64,000 nucleotides of DNA from Caldalkalibacillus uzonensis (GTDB lineage: Bacteria; Bacillota; Bacilli; Caldalkalibacillales; Caldalkalibacillaceae). Position 1 is the first letter of the stretch; every line of letters begins with the position of its first letter. Below are positions 1 to 9,486 of this stretch, in pieces. The notes beneath the pieces are model-generated. The model saw only the letters and a program-made list of their open reading frames with translations. It did no database searches and was not told where the DNA came from. The translations under genes and the position numbers were made by a program. The DNA lies in assembly GCF_030814135.1 (NCBI RefSeq), contig NZ_JAUSUQ010000005.1, positions 184,826-248,825 of the forward strand, read 5' to 3'.

Positions 1-1
1 A

Positions 2-412
2 CCGACCATTGAGGGTTTTGAAAACGGGCATTGGTATATGCCAACGGTGCTTACTCATGTCACCAATGACATGAAAGTGGCCCAGGAAGAAATCTTTGGA
101 CCAGTGGTCGTGATCATGCCGTTTAAGGATGAAAAAGAAGTGATTCAACTAGCCAATGATACCAAATACGGCTTGGCTGGCGCGGTATGGACCAAAGATC
201 ATGCTCGGGCACACCGCGTCGCCAGTGGCATCCGCGCGGGTATTATCATGGTTAACTGTCCATTCTCTGTTTTCCCCGGATTACCGTTTGGTGGGTACAA
301 ACAATCTGGTTTCGGTCGTGAACTCGCTTTGGAAACGCTTGATCTCTATTCTGAAACAAAAAGTGTTCTCTCTTACGTGGGACCCAAACCACTTAATCCT
401 TTTGGAGTATAA
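2..412 (+). CDS. Aldehyde dehydrogenase, C-terminal part (5' end outside window)
   Basis: The open frame runs in from the left edge and ends at 412, so only the last ~136 residues of a roughly 480-500 residue NAD(P)-dependent aldehyde dehydrogenase are present. The piece carries the family motif EEIFGPV (residues ~28-34 of the fragment) and the C-terminal [13 protein letters not shown] segment that shapes the oligomer and active-site entrance. The catalytic Cys lies upstream, outside the window. It sits 17 bases before a PaaJ-type thiolase, so a role in phenylacetate or another aromatic breakdown pathway is likely, for example oxidising a ring-cleavage semialdehyde or phenylacetaldehyde. The substrate cannot be told from this part. 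Confidence 0.9.
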   Translation, partial: PTIEGFENGHWYMPTVLTHVTNDMKVAQEEIFGPVVVIMPFKDEKEVIQLANDTKYGLAGAVWTKDHARAHRVASGIRAGIIMVNCPFSVFPGLPFGGYKQSGFGRELALETLDLYSETKSVLSYVGPKPLNPFGV

Positions 413-429
413 ATAGGGGGCTATCGATT

Positions 430-1629
430 GTGAAAGAGGTTGTCATTGTCGATGCGGTGAGAACGCCAATTGGACGTTATAAGGGGGCACTTAAATCAGT
501 GCGCCCCGACGATTTGGCTGCACACGTGATCAAGGCCTTGATCGATCGTAATCCACAGTTGCCGACCGAGGAAATTGATGATGTCATCATGGGCTGTGCC
601 AACCAGGCGGGAGAAGATAACCGTAACGTGGCCCGCATGGCACTCTTATTGGCCGGTCTTCCCCAAGAAGTGGGCGGCAGCACCGTGAACCGTTTATGCG
701 GATCGGGTTTGGATGCCGTTAACCAAGCGGCCCGGGCCATCAAAGCAGGTGAGGGAGAGATCTATATTGCCGGCGGGGTTGAAAGTATGACGCGGGCCCC
801 GCTGGTCATGGCTAAACCGGATACGGAGTTTCCCCGCGGCAATCATGAATTATTTGACACGACAATCGGTTGGCGGTTTATCAATCCGCTCATGGACGAA
901 CAATATGGCACACTCTCTATGCCTGAGACAGCAGAAGAGGTTGCCAAGCGCTTTGGGATCAGCCGGGAGGATCAGGATGCCTTTGCCTTCCGGAGTCAGA
1001 TGCGCTATAGACAGGCTCATGAAGCAGGAAAATTTAAAGATGAACTTGTTCCGATCACGCTAACCGACCGGAAGGGAAACCAAACTGTGGTGGCTGAAGA
1101 TGAACATCCCCGTCCCACCACCACCCTAGAAAAGCTGGCGGGTCTCAAACCGTTGTTCCCCAATGGAACCGTGACAGCGGGTAATGCCTCAGGCATCAAT
1201 GACGGGGCCGCGGCTCTGATTCTGATGGATGCTGAAAAAGCAGAAGAGTTAGGGTATAAGCCTTTGGCACGCTATGTTACTTCTGCTGTTGCGGGTGTTG
1301 AACCCAATATTATGGGTATTGGTCCCGTTCCTGCCACTCAAAAAGCATTAAAACGCGCCGGGTTTAATATTGAAGATATAGAGCTGATCGAATTGAATGA
1401 AGCGTTTGCTGCCCAGGCCTTGGCTTGTATTCGTCAGTTGGAAGTGGACCAGGAAATCGTCAACGTGAATGGGGGCGCCATTGCTTTGGGACATCCCCTA
1501 GGGGCCAGCGGGGCGCGTATCTTGACGACCCTCCTCTATGAGATGAACCGTAGTGGGGTGAAGCGTGGACTGGCAACCATGTGTATTGGGGTTGGGCAGG
1601 GAATTGCCACCATTGTGGAGAGAGGTTAA
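430..1629 (+). CDS. paaJ: Acetyl-CoA acyltransferase, PaaJ/PcaF-type (3-oxoadipyl-CoA thiolase)
   Basis: 399 residues, the normal thiolase length. The start is GTG at 430 with a G-rich SD (AGGGGG) just before it. Motifs: [10 protein letters not shown] with the nucleophilic Cys near residue 90, [10 protein letters not shown] (~115), the His motif [17 protein letters not shown] (~348-364) and the second catalytic Cys in CIGVGQG (~387). The stretch DTTIGWRF and SMPETAE is typical of the PcaF/PaaJ branch, which cleaves 3-oxoadipyl-CoA (and in the paa pathway 3-oxo-5,6-dehydrosuberyl-CoA) to acetyl-CoA and succinyl-CoA. The paaF/G/H-like genes downstream support the paa reading. A general beta-oxidation role is less likely but not excluded. 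Confidence 0.88.
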   Translation: MKEVVIVDAVRTPIGRYKGALKSVRPDDLAAHVIKALIDRNPQLPTEEIDDVIMGCANQAGEDNRNVARMALLLAGLPQEVGGSTVNRLCGSGLDAVNQAARAIKAGEGEIYIAGGVESMTRAPLVMAKPDTEFPRGNHELFDTTIGWRFINPLMDEQYGTLSMPETAEEVAKRFGISREDQDAFAFRSQMRYRQAHEAGKFKDELVPITLTDRKGNQTVVAEDEHPRPTTTLEKLAGLKPLFPNGTVTAGNASGINDGAAALILMDAEKAEELGYKPLARYVTSAVAGVEPNIMGIGPVPATQKALKRAGFNIEDIELIELNEAFAAQALACIRQLEVDQEIVNVNGGAIALGHPLGASGARILTTLLYEMNRSGVKRGLATMCIGVGQGIATIVERG

Positions 1630-1680
1630 CGTGAATCTTTTATATCAAAAATTTTATATAAAAATCAGGAGGTATAAAAA

Positions 1681-1986
1681 ATGGTTAAGTTAATTGCCCT
1701 GTATAAGAAACCTGAAAACCCACAAGCGTTTGATGAGCATTATGGGAATGTTCATGCTCCCCTGGCTAGAAAGATGCCTGGCCTTAAAAAGCTAGAAGTG
1801 ACAAAGATTTATGGTGCTCCAATGGGAGAAAGCCCTTACTATCTGCTGGCTGAGATGTATTTTGAATCAAAGGAAGCGTTAAATGCAGCCATGGCATCTG
1901 CTGAAGGCAAAGCAGCGGCAAAAGATTTGATGGGTTTTGCCGGCAATCTCGTGACGATGATGCTGGGTGAAGTGACAGAAGAATAG
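1681..1986 (+). CDS. EthD-family small protein
   Basis: 101 residues with a ferredoxin-like alpha/beta layout typical of the EthD/dimeric alpha-beta barrel family: an N-terminal strand (VKLIALYKK), the motif HYGNVHAPLARKMPG (~20-34), then YYLLAEMYF and a C-terminal strand. A very good SD (AGGAGG, 1669-1674) precedes ATG 1681. EthD-like proteins recur in aromatic and ether degradation operons of Gram-positive bacteria, but their exact reaction is not well fixed. It lies between the thiolase and the hydratase genes and eight bases before the next start, so it is almost certainly co-transcribed. The molecular role in phenylacetate breakdown is unknown. Confidence 0.8.
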   Translation: MVKLIALYKKPENPQAFDEHYGNVHAPLARKMPGLKKLEVTKIYGAPMGESPYYLLAEMYFESKEALNAAMASAEGKAAAKDLMGFAGNLVTMMLGEVTEE

Positions 1987-1996
1987 GAGGATAGTG

Positions 1997-2770
1997 ATGA
2001 GCGAGCCCCTCATTGTGAAGAAAATGGAAGGACCTGTGGCCGTGTTGCAACTTAACCGGCCGCATGTCCTTAACGCGCTTAACTTGGCTTTAATGGATGA
2101 ATTGGTTGAGCAGCTGAAACAATTGCAGGCAGATCAGGATGTGCGGTGCATTATTTTGACCGGGAATCACAAAGCCTTTGCCGCAGGAGCAGATATAGAT
2201 GAAATGGCCGGTGTATCACTAGCTGAGATGAAGATGAGAAATCAGTTTATGTTATGGGATCTGATTCCCCGATTCACCAAACCGCTGATTGCAGCAGTAC
2301 AAGGTTATGCATTGGGTGGAGGCTGTGAATTAGCCATGAGCTGTGATCTGATTATTGCCTCGGAAAAAGCGGTTTTTGGGCAACCGGAAATTAATCTGGG
2401 AGCCATGCCCGGAGCAGGAGGAGCTCAGCGTCTGGTAAAAGCAATGGGCAAAGCCCGAGCGATGGCGTATTTATTAACGGGGCGTTCTTTTACCGCCCAG
2501 GAGGCGTATGAGTGTGGTTTGGTCACCAAGGTGGTCCCGGATGAGCTTGTTTTAGAGGAAGCAAAAAAGCTGGCTTTAGAGATTGCCCATAAAGCGCCGG
2601 TGGCAGCCACGTTGATTAAAGAAGCCGTATATAAGGCATTGGACACGCCTACACAAGTCGGCATGGATTTTGAACGTAATGCCTTCTATATGTGCTTTGG
2701 AACTGAGGATTGCAGAGAGGGTATGAAAGCCTTTCAGGAAAAACGCAAACCATCTTTTAAGGGAAGATAG
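1997..2770 (+). CDS. paaF: Enoyl-CoA hydratase, PaaF-like
   Basis: 257 residues from ATG 1997. GTG 1994 is in frame just before it, but SD AGGAGG (1985-1990) is better spaced for the ATG. Crotonase fold with oxyanion-hole segment AFAAGADIDEM (~61) and both hydratase glutamates, in GGGCELAMSCD (~107) and GQPEINLGAMPGAGG (~128). It should add water to an enoyl-CoA, in this context 2,3-dehydroadipyl-CoA, giving the substrate of the dehydrogenase further down. Its stop is directly followed by the next gene's GTG. The PaaF assignment rests on position; a generic short-chain hydratase would look much the same. Confidence 0.82.
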   Translation: MSEPLIVKKMEGPVAVLQLNRPHVLNALNLALMDELVEQLKQLQADQDVRCIILTGNHKAFAAGADIDEMAGVSLAEMKMRNQFMLWDLIPRFTKPLIAAVQGYALGGGCELAMSCDLIIASEKAVFGQPEINLGAMPGAGGAQRLVKAMGKARAMAYLLTGRSFTAQEAYECGLVTKVVPDELVLEEAKKLALEIAHKAPVAATLIKEAVYKALDTPTQVGMDFERNAFYMCFGTEDCREGMKAFQEKRKPSFKGR

Positions 2771-3559
2771 GTGAAAGCGGTGTTTGAAACAATCATATTC
2801 GAGGTACAGGAGAACGTTGCCATCCTGACGCTCAACCGTCCCGATAAATTAAATGCATTTACGGAACAGATGAATGAAGAAATCATGAAGGCTTGCCAGC
2901 AGGCAGGCCAAGATCCATCCATCCGCGCTTTAATCATTACTGGGGCCGGACGGGCGTTTTGTGCTGGTGAAGATTTGGCAAGTGTCAGTGGAGATCAAGC
3001 GGTTGATCATGGTGAGTTTCTTCGCAAACGGTATAATCCGATGATCATGGCTATCCATCAGTCAGAGAAGCCGGTGATTGCCGCAGTGAACGGTGCTGCA
3101 GCTGGTGCAGGATGCAGTCTTGCCCTCGCTTGTGATTTTCGCATCGCCTCTAGTAAGGCCAGTTTTATTGAGGCTTTTATCCATATTGGCCTGGTGCCTG
3201 ACTCGGGAAGCTGCTATTTCCTTCCCCGTCTCGTTGGCTTAGGGAAAGCACTGGAGCTGGCCATCCTTGGTGAAAAGGTAACGGCCCAGGAAGCATTGGA
3301 ACTGGGATTGGTCCGTCTAGTGACCGAGCCGGACCAATTGCAAGCTGAGGCTCTGGCCTTTGCCCAACGTCTGGCCCAAATGCCCACGAAGGCCATTGGG
3401 CTGATCAAGCGAACCATGTATCAGGGGTTAACCAGCACACTGGAGCAAGCGTTGGAATACGAAGCGTATGCCCAAAGGATCGCGGGCCAAACGGCGGATC
3501 ATCAAGAAGGCGTTAAAGCCTTTATAGAAAAGCGACAACCTCGCTTCGAAGGGAAGTAA
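2771..3559 (+). CDS. paaG: PaaG-like enoyl-CoA isomerase (crotonase superfamily)
   Basis: 262 residues from GTG 2771, with zero spacing after the previous stop, which suggests translational coupling. Crotonase fold with AFCAGEDLA (~59) and NGAAAGAGCSLALACD (~107). The two glutamates used by hydratases are absent (Cys-Ser in place of the first; FIEAFIHIGLVPDSGS at the second), and the RYNPMI, GAGC and LVPDSG patterns are those of PaaG. PaaG converts ring-1,2-epoxyphenylacetyl-CoA to oxepin-CoA and later shifts a double bond in the open chain. The C-terminal DHQEGVKAFIEKRQPRFEGK is the usual crotonase tail. Confidence 0.85.
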   Translation: MKAVFETIIFEVQENVAILTLNRPDKLNAFTEQMNEEIMKACQQAGQDPSIRALIITGAGRAFCAGEDLASVSGDQAVDHGEFLRKRYNPMIMAIHQSEKPVIAAVNGAAAGAGCSLALACDFRIASSKASFIEAFIHIGLVPDSGSCYFLPRLVGLGKALELAILGEKVTAQEALELGLVRLVTEPDQLQAEALAFAQRLAQMPTKAIGLIKRTMYQGLTSTLEQALEYEAYAQRIAGQTADHQEGVKAFIEKRQPRFEGK

Positions 3560-3561
3560 GC

Positions 3562-4431
3562 ATGATGAACTTAAAAGACAGACTCATGAAAGAAGGATTG
3601 ATCGTTGTCGGAGCCGGAACGATGGGCAGGGGGATTGCTCAGTTCTTTTTGCAGTCTGCCATCCCTGTTACACTCATTGATCTTTCTAAAGATATACTGG
3701 CACAAGCCAGCGAAGAGATAGAAAAACGGCTTTTTCGCCTTGAAGAGAAGGGGAAACTGCCTGAGGGATTTACAAATCAACAACTGAGACAGTTAACTTG
3801 TTCATCTTCTCTCACCGGACACCGGGGGAAGCTGGTGATCGAAGCCGTCGTGGAAAACATGGAGGTCAAAAAAAAGCTTTTCCGTCAATTAGCAGAGGCG
3901 TATGATCACTCAACCATCTTTGCCTCCAATACTTCCTCGTTGTCCATATCGGAGATGGCCAGTACCATCCCTTTCCCCGAACGGTTGTTAGGAATGCATT
4001 TCTTTAATCCTGCACCGATCATGCCCCTGGTTGAAGTGATTGAGGGAATGGAAACGGACGGGGGGATTGTGGAACAAGTGATCCAGCTCCTTGCCGATTT
4101 GGGTAAAACACCGGTGCGCGCCATAGATACACCAGGGTTTATCGTCAACCGTGTGGCCCGTCCTTACTATAATGAAGCATTGAAAATCTACGGGGAAAAG
4201 GTGGCCTCTTTTGAACAAATTGACCGCATCTTAAGAGGAGCGGGATTTAAGATGGGTCCGTTTGAACTGCAAGATTTAATTGGGATTGATATCAACTTTG
4301 CCACGACATGTTCGTTATATGAAGCATTCCACCAAGACCCTCGTTTTCGTCCCTCGCCGATCCAGGAGCAAATGGTCAAGAGTAACCGCCTGGGACGGAA
4401 GACAGGAAAGGGGTTCTATCATTATGAGTAA
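3562..4431 (+). CDS. paaH: 3-hydroxyacyl-CoA dehydrogenase, PaaH/PaaC-like
   Basis: 289 residues, close to the usual ~285 for single-domain 3-hydroxybutyryl-CoA-type dehydrogenases. The N-terminal Rossmann motif GAGTMGRGIAQ (~15-25) binds NAD. The catalytic Ser (ASNTSSLS, ~122), His (GMHFFNP, ~144) and Asn (GFIVNRVARP, ~195) are all present. In phenylacetate breakdown it oxidises 3-hydroxyadipyl-CoA to 3-oxoadipyl-CoA, the thiolase substrate. Start is ATG 3562 (second ATG at 3565), two bases after the previous stop. The end overlaps the next gene by eight bases. Confidence 0.87.
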   Translation: MMNLKDRLMKEGLIVVGAGTMGRGIAQFFLQSAIPVTLIDLSKDILAQASEEIEKRLFRLEEKGKLPEGFTNQQLRQLTCSSSLTGHRGKLVIEAVVENMEVKKKLFRQLAEAYDHSTIFASNTSSLSISEMASTIPFPERLLGMHFFNPAPIMPLVEVIEGMETDGGIVEQVIQLLADLGKTPVRAIDTPGFIVNRVARPYYNEALKIYGEKVASFEQIDRILRGAGFKMGPFELQDLIGIDINFATTCSLYEAFHQDPRFRPSPIQEQMVKSNRLGRKTGKGFYHYE

Positions 4432-5185
4432 GAAGAAAGTTGTCATCGTCGGCGAGCAGAGATTTAATGATTTGCTCCAAAAATGGTGGGAAAAACGGGG
4501 AGTTGAAGTTTGCCTCATGACACAGGAAGCATGTGGGCAGGAATCACCATCCGAGGCTGTTGACCATGAGGGGGTGCTGTTTGTCTTTGATACATTAACG
4601 GGGCCCACAGAACGAAAACAATCTCTGATCCGTGATATAGATCAATTGTTTCCTGCTTTTGTTCCAATCTTTAGCTCCATCCTTCTGCACAGTGCCACGG
4701 AATTGGCCAACTGGGTACAGGCACCTGAGCGTATCATCGGCTTTCATCCGCTTCAGTTTGATGAGATGGCAGTCATGGAAGTGTCTAAAGCGCTGCAAAC
4801 CGACAGCGACACCTTTGATCAGGTGCTGGAGCAATTACAACGATTTGGGAAACAAGTGGAACCGGTCAATGATGAGGTCGGGGGTGTTTTTCCACGGACG
4901 CTGGCTTTGATTATCAATGAAGCCGCACATGCACTGGGGGAAGAAGTGGCCACGGCATCTGATATTGATGTAGCGATGAAGAAAGGGACCAATTATCCAT
5001 TTGGCCCTCTGGAATGGGCCGATCGGATCGGACTCCCACATATACTCTGGATACTGGAAGGTCTTCAGCGGGACCTGGGTGATGACCGCTACCGTCCGGC
5101 ACCACTTCTTCGCAAGAAAGTGCTGGCAGGTCATTGGGGCATTTCAGCTGGTAGGGGGTTTTATGATTATGAACTGGACAGCTAA
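4424..5185 (+). CDS. Degenerate 3-hydroxyacyl-CoA dehydrogenase-like protein
   Basis: 253 residues from ATG 4424, overlapping the end of the preceding dehydrogenase gene. Longer upstream starts in this frame lie inside that gene and are unlikely. The N-terminal half starts like a Rossmann fold (KKVVIVGEQRF) but lacks the GxGxxG loop. Of the catalytic triad the His survives (GFHPLQF in place of GMHFFNP), while the Ser region is changed and the Asn position reads VFPRTLAL. The C-terminal helical domain is well kept (DIDVAMKKGTNYPFGPLEWAD, then GRGFYDYE). It may be a non-catalytic partner of PaaH or act on another substrate. Conservation in the operon suggests it is not dead. Confidence 0.75.
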   Translation: MSKKKVVIVGEQRFNDLLQKWWEKRGVEVCLMTQEACGQESPSEAVDHEGVLFVFDTLTGPTERKQSLIRDIDQLFPAFVPIFSSILLHSATELANWVQAPERIIGFHPLQFDEMAVMEVSKALQTDSDTFDQVLEQLQRFGKQVEPVNDEVGGVFPRTLALIINEAAHALGEEVATASDIDVAMKKGTNYPFGPLEWADRIGLPHILWILEGLQRDLGDDRYRPAPLLRKKVLAGHWGISAGRGFYDYELDS

Positions 5186-6143
5186 ACTAGCAGCACAACT
5201 TAAACCACTGACATTAAAATACCCGATCATTCAGGGGGGAATGGGAAATATTTCTCCGCCTGAGCTTTGTGTTGCCGTATCCAGAGCGGGTGGGTTAGGG
5301 CAGATTGGAGCAGGATCCTTATCATCCACAGAAGTGGAGCAGAAGCTGCAAAAGGTTAAAGAGGAACTGGATGAGGGCATTGACTTTGGTGTCAATGTCC
5401 CTCTCAGCGTCCAACCGGACTTGGAAAAACTCATGGATCTGTTAATTGACTATCAGGTCCCCGTGGTGTCTCTTTCTGCCGGCAACCCGAAACCTTGGAT
5501 ACCAAAATTGAAAGAGGCAGGGATCAAGGTCTTGGTTGTTGTGGCTACGGTTAAACAAGCGCAAAAGGCTGAAGCAGCCGGAGCAGATCTTATCGTGGCA
5601 GAGGGTTTTGAAGCGGCTGGTAAAAACTCCTCTCGAGAATTAACGACAATGACCCTTATTCCCCAAATCACACAGCACGTTCAATGTCCGGTCATTGCGG
5701 CTGGGGGGATTGGCGATGGACGGGGCTTATTGGCATCTTTGGCCTTGGGAGCCAAAGGTGTCCAGCTGGGAACACGGCTGATAGCCACAAAGGAAGCTTA
5801 TGTTCATGTGAATTATCAACAGGCGATCCTTTCTGCTACTGACGAAGATACCATTGTGGTTGGAAGACGGTATGGTTTGGTGACCCGCTTGCTCAACACC
5901 CCCTATGCCCGGGTCTTACATGAACAGGAGAACAAAGGGCTGTCCTTGGAAGCTTTTCTGTCCAAAACCGATGAGGACAGTCATCATCGTGGCGCAATCG
6001 AAGGGTTGCTGGAGAAAGGACATGTGAATGCGGGACAGATTAGCGGCGCCATTAACGACATTGTCTCAGTGGCGGAACTCTTAGAGCGAATGATGGACGA
6101 AGCACAAATCGCATTGGAGCGGCTCTTTAAAGGAGGAGCATGA
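5163..6143 (+). CDS. NAD(P)H-dependent flavin oxidoreductase, NMO/FabK-like
   Basis: About 326 residues from ATG 5163 (or 324 from ATG 5169); SD AGGGGG at 5153-5158. TIM-barrel flavoprotein family of 2-nitropropane dioxygenase/nitronate monooxygenase and FabK: N-terminal [11 protein letters not shown] (FMN phosphate site), GVNVPLS (~70), [13 protein letters not shown] (~140), [21 protein letters not shown] (~178) and [11 protein letters not shown]. The usual active-site stretch EAGGH is EAAGKNS here, so the conserved His is missing, which argues against simple nitronate oxidation or FabK activity. It lies in the paa block and its stop overlaps the next start by four bases. Substrate unknown. 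Confidence 0.78.
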   Translation: MIMNWTAKLAAQLKPLTLKYPIIQGGMGNISPPELCVAVSRAGGLGQIGAGSLSSTEVEQKLQKVKEELDEGIDFGVNVPLSVQPDLEKLMDLLIDYQVPVVSLSAGNPKPWIPKLKEAGIKVLVVVATVKQAQKAEAAGADLIVAEGFEAAGKNSSRELTTMTLIPQITQHVQCPVIAAGGIGDGRGLLASLALGAKGVQLGTRLIATKEAYVHVNYQQAILSATDEDTIVVGRRYGLVTRLLNTPYARVLHEQENKGLSLEAFLSKTDEDSHHRGAIEGLLEKGHVNAGQISGAINDIVSVAELLERMMDEAQIALERLFKGGA

Positions 6144-7252
6144 GCATGTTGACCTTTGAACTTATGAAAGAACATGAACAGGTCGTCTTTTGTCAGGACC
6201 CTCATAGCGGGTTAAAAGCGATTATTGCTATTCATAACACCACGCTTGGTCCCGCTTTAGGCGGCTGTCGCATGTTGCCTTATAAAAATGAGGAAGAGGC
6301 CTTGGTAGATGTCTTGCGCCTGGCCAAGGGGATGACCTACAAATGTGCGGCTGCTGATGTCGACTTTGGAGGTGGCAAAGCGGTCATCATCGGAGATCCT
6401 CTGAAAGATAAGTCACCCGAGTTGTTCCGTGCTTTCGGTCAATTTGTCCATAGCTTGAATGGACGATTCTATACCGGCACAGATATGGGTACCACCCCCG
6501 ATGATTTTGTCCATGCCTATAAAGAAACCGACTATATTGTCGGTTTACCGGAAGCGTATGGGGGTCATGGGGATTCTTCTATACCGACTGCATTGGGCGT
6601 TGTTCAAGGATTAAAAGCCGTCTGTCAGTTTTTATGGGGGACAGAGGACTTAAGTCAGCGCATCTTTGCCATTCAAGGATTAGGCAAAGTAGGCTTTAAA
6701 GTGGCTGAACATCTATTAAAAATTGGAGCCCAAGTCGTGGTGACGGATATATCGGAAGAGGTGACCGCTCTCTTGCGGGAAAAAGCACAGGATTTACCTG
6801 GAACAATGGAAGTGGTGGCTGGTGATGATATATACGCTGTCCAGGCTGATATTTTCGTTCCTTGTGCCATCGGCGGCATTATAAATGATACGACCATTGA
6901 ACAGTTAAAGGTTAAAGCAGTATGTGGAGCAGCAAATAATCAGTTGTTGGAGGACCGGCATGGGCAGATATTACATGAAAAATCGATCCTTTATGCTCCT
7001 GATTATATTGTCAATGCTGGCGGATTAATCCAGGTGTCGGATGAATTATACGGACCGAACAAAGAACGGGTGATGCAAAAGACCAAAGCTATTTATGATA
7101 CTCTTTTCCAAATTTTTAAAAACTCTGAAAAGAAAGCGTTTTCAACTGTGAGCGCCGCCAATCAATTTGTTGAGGAACGGTTACAAAAACGTGCGCGTTT
7201 CAATAGCTTTTACACTCATCAACAAAGACCAAAATGGAAGGTGAGACGCTAA
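6140..7252 (+). CDS. Phenylalanine dehydrogenase-like amino acid dehydrogenase
   Basis: 370 residues of the Glu/Leu/Phe/Val dehydrogenase family. The catalytic lysine lies in [11 protein letters not shown] (~74-84), the NAD-binding Rossmann loop is GLGKVG (~181), and the N-terminal GGCRMLPY and KGMTYKCA segments are intact. The loop reads [10 protein letters not shown]. Leucine dehydrogenases have Ala where this has Gly (ITAEDVGTT), and Gly there is the phenylalanine dehydrogenase state, so L-Phe is the favoured substrate: Phe + NAD to phenylpyruvate + NH3 + NADH. It overlaps the previous gene by four bases and is followed after one base by E1-alpha, which fits phenylpyruvate being passed to the oxoacid dehydrogenase. 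Leucine or valine activity cannot be excluded. Confidence 0.82.
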   Translation: MSMLTFELMKEHEQVVFCQDPHSGLKAIIAIHNTTLGPALGGCRMLPYKNEEEALVDVLRLAKGMTYKCAAADVDFGGGKAVIIGDPLKDKSPELFRAFGQFVHSLNGRFYTGTDMGTTPDDFVHAYKETDYIVGLPEAYGGHGDSSIPTALGVVQGLKAVCQFLWGTEDLSQRIFAIQGLGKVGFKVAEHLLKIGAQVVVTDISEEVTALLREKAQDLPGTMEVVAGDDIYAVQADIFVPCAIGGIINDTTIEQLKVKAVCGAANNQLLEDRHGQILHEKSILYAPDYIVNAGGLIQVSDELYGPNKERVMQKTKAIYDTLFQIFKNSEKKAFSTVSAANQFVEERLQKRARFNSFYTHQQRPKWKVRR

Positions 7253-7253
7253 G

Positions 7254-8351
7254 ATGGAAGGGTTTATCACTCAGCAGCTATCGCTAGAGGCCAAGCGTCA
7301 AGAGGAAAACTTCCCCATATATCAGCTGGTCACGCCGGAAGGGGAATTAACAGATGATGGCGAGCGCATTTATAATGCTGAACTTGTCAGACGCATGTAT
7401 AAGCATGTTCTCCGGGCGCGTTTATTTGACCGTAAAGCGGTTAATCTTCAACGTCAGGGCAGGATTGGCACATATGCCCCTTTTGAAGGGCAAGAAGCGG
7501 CTCAAATTGGCAGTGCCATGGCACTCGATGAAAAAGACTGGATCTTTCCTACCTATCGTGATCATGCCGCCACCCTGACCTTCGGCCATTCCATGGTTCA
7601 CGTCTTGTTGTACTGGGCTGGTCGTTTTGAAGGTTGCATTCCTCCACAAGGAAAGCATATTTTTCCTCCGGCTGTTCCGATTGCCACTCAAATTCTTCAT
7701 GCAGTGGGAGCAGCTTGGGCGGAAAAAATGAAGGGAACGGCTCAAGTGGCTCTGGCTTACTTTGGGGACGGAGCGACGAGTGAAGGTGATTTTCATGAAG
7801 GACTTAACTTTGCCAGTGTCTTTGATGTCCCGGTGATTTTCTTCTGTCAAAATAACGGCTATGCCATTAGTGTGCCAGTTGAACGCCAGATGCGGAGCAA
7901 AACGATTGCGCAGAAGGCTTTGGCGTATGATATGGCCGGGGTACGTGTGGACGGAAATGACTGTCTCGCCGTCTATCATGCGACCAAAATGGCTGCTCAA
8001 AGAGCAAGAGATGAGCAAGAACCCACTTTGATTGAAGCTGTGACATGGCGATACGGGGCCCATACCACTGCCGATGATCCAACGAAATACCGGGATCAAA
8101 AACAGAGTGAGGAAAGAAGAAAGTATGATCCACTGCTCCGCCTTGAGAAATTGTTGAGGGGACAAGGAGACTGGGACGACACATGGGCCGAATCACTACA
8201 TCAGACGTTGCAACAGGAAATCGAGCAAGCAGTCCGGGAGATAGAGAGTTATCCCAAAGCGGATGTGACCCACATGTTTGATCATGTCTTTGCCGTCCCC
8301 ACTTGGAACATCCGTGAGCAAAGGCAGTATTGTCAATCATTACTCAAATAA
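7254..8351 (+). CDS. 2-oxoacid dehydrogenase E1 component, alpha subunit
   Basis: 365 residues, usual for E1-alpha of pyruvate or branched-chain dehydrogenase. The thiamine diphosphate motif runs from GDGATSEGDFHEG (~172) to CQNNGYAISVP (~200). The phosphorylation-loop-like segment YRYGAHTTADDPTKYR (~265) is also typical. With E1-beta it decarboxylates a 2-oxo acid and transfers the acyl group to lipoyl-E2. Because the gene follows phenylalanine dehydrogenase and the paa genes, phenylpyruvate (or an aryl pyruvate) is the inferred substrate; branched-chain oxoacids or pyruvate remain alternatives. Large antisense open frames here are shadows of its codon use. Confidence 0.88.
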   Translation: MEGFITQQLSLEAKRQEENFPIYQLVTPEGELTDDGERIYNAELVRRMYKHVLRARLFDRKAVNLQRQGRIGTYAPFEGQEAAQIGSAMALDEKDWIFPTYRDHAATLTFGHSMVHVLLYWAGRFEGCIPPQGKHIFPPAVPIATQILHAVGAAWAEKMKGTAQVALAYFGDGATSEGDFHEGLNFASVFDVPVIFFCQNNGYAISVPVERQMRSKTIAQKALAYDMAGVRVDGNDCLAVYHATKMAAQRARDEQEPTLIEAVTWRYGAHTTADDPTKYRDQKQSEERRKYDPLLRLEKLLRGQGDWDDTWAESLHQTLQQEIEQAVREIESYPKADVTHMFDHVFAVPTWNIREQRQYCQSLLK

Positions 8352-8367
8352 CGGGGGGTATTGGAGC

Positions 8368-9402
8368 ATGGGCATGAACCTCTTGCAGCATGATAAACCA
8401 TTACGGGACAGGATTGAAAAAAGCACGAAACTCACCTTGGTTCAAGCCGTGACGGATGGCCTCAAAACAATGATGAATGAAGACCCATCTGTGATCGTCT
8501 TAGGTGAGGATGTCGGAAAAAACGGCGGTGTTTTTCGCGCCACCGATGGTCTTCTGGCCGAGTTTGGTGACCAGCGTGTCATTGACACGCCCCTTGCTGA
8601 AGCGGGGATTATCGGAACCAGTATCGGCCTGGCCCTTAACGGATTTCGGCCCGTTGCTGAAATTCAATTCTTAGGTTTTATTTACCCTGGATTTGAACAA
8701 ATTGTCGCTCATGCGGCTCGCATTCGGACCCGTACCAGTGGAAGGTATACCGTCCCCCTGGTCATCCGTGCCCCGTACGGAGCCGGGATTCGCGCACCTG
8801 AACTTCATTCGGATAGTGTGGAGGCGTATTTCTTTCACACACCAGGGATCAAGGTCGTCGTGCCATCCAATCCTTATGACGCCAAGGGACTCTTAATAGC
8901 CAGTATTGAGGACCCTGATCCAGTCATATTTCTCGAGCCCATGAAAAGCTACCGGTCTGAACGCCGTGAGGTGCCTACCGGAAAATATACGGTTGCACTC
9001 GGAAAGGCCAATCTCGTCCAAGAGGGAGAGGATATCACCCTGATCGCCTGGGGCAATATGGTCAAGCCCACACTGGAAGCAGCACAGAAAATGGAAAAGG
9101 AAAAAAGATATACAGCGGATGTGATCGATTTACGCACCCTGTATCCCTTAGACAGGGAGACGATCGTCCAATCTGTGCAAAAAACAGGCAGAGTGGTGAT
9201 TGTCCATGAAGCCCAGCGCACAGGCGGCGTCGGTACCGAGCTGATCTCACTGATTAATGACGAAGCACTGCTTTACCTGCGTGCGCCGATTGAACGGGTG
9301 ACAGGCTACGATGTTCCTGTTCCGCTGTTCAGTCTTGAAGACGATTATTTGCCAAGTGTTGCACGCATTGCTGATGGTATAGAACGTGTGATGGGGTTTT
9401 AA
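8368..9402 (+). CDS. 2-oxoacid dehydrogenase E1 component, beta subunit
   Basis: About 344 residues from ATG 8368; ATG 8374 is also possible because GGAG at 8363-8366 is well spaced for it. The frame extends upstream into E1-alpha, but that part is not E1-beta-like. Motifs: LTLVQAVTDGL, VIVLGEDVGKNGGVFRAT (~42), the thiamine-site segment DTPLAEAGIIG (~70), and the C-terminal transketolase domain with VIDLRTLYPLD (~248) and VIVHEA (~268). The N-terminus is ~20 residues longer than in typical E1-beta proteins. It pairs with the adjacent E1-alpha. Confidence 0.87.
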   Translation: MGMNLLQHDKPLRDRIEKSTKLTLVQAVTDGLKTMMNEDPSVIVLGEDVGKNGGVFRATDGLLAEFGDQRVIDTPLAEAGIIGTSIGLALNGFRPVAEIQFLGFIYPGFEQIVAHAARIRTRTSGRYTVPLVIRAPYGAGIRAPELHSDSVEAYFFHTPGIKVVVPSNPYDAKGLLIASIEDPDPVIFLEPMKSYRSERREVPTGKYTVALGKANLVQEGEDITLIAWGNMVKPTLEAAQKMEKEKRYTADVIDLRTLYPLDRETIVQSVQKTGRVVIVHEAQRTGGVGTELISLINDEALLYLRAPIERVTGYDVPVPLFSLEDDYLPSVARIADGIERVMGF

Positions 9403-9486
9403 ATCAATGAATCAACGGATGAAAGATCCTATACCGGTTCAGGCAGCTGCCAAAAGATTGGGACCTTTTGTTAGAGGTGATGAACA

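Noticed and set aside
7422..8165. 247-codon open frame on the - strand
   Set aside because: It lies wholly antisense to the well-supported E1-alpha gene and shows no family motif; it is a codon-usage shadow.
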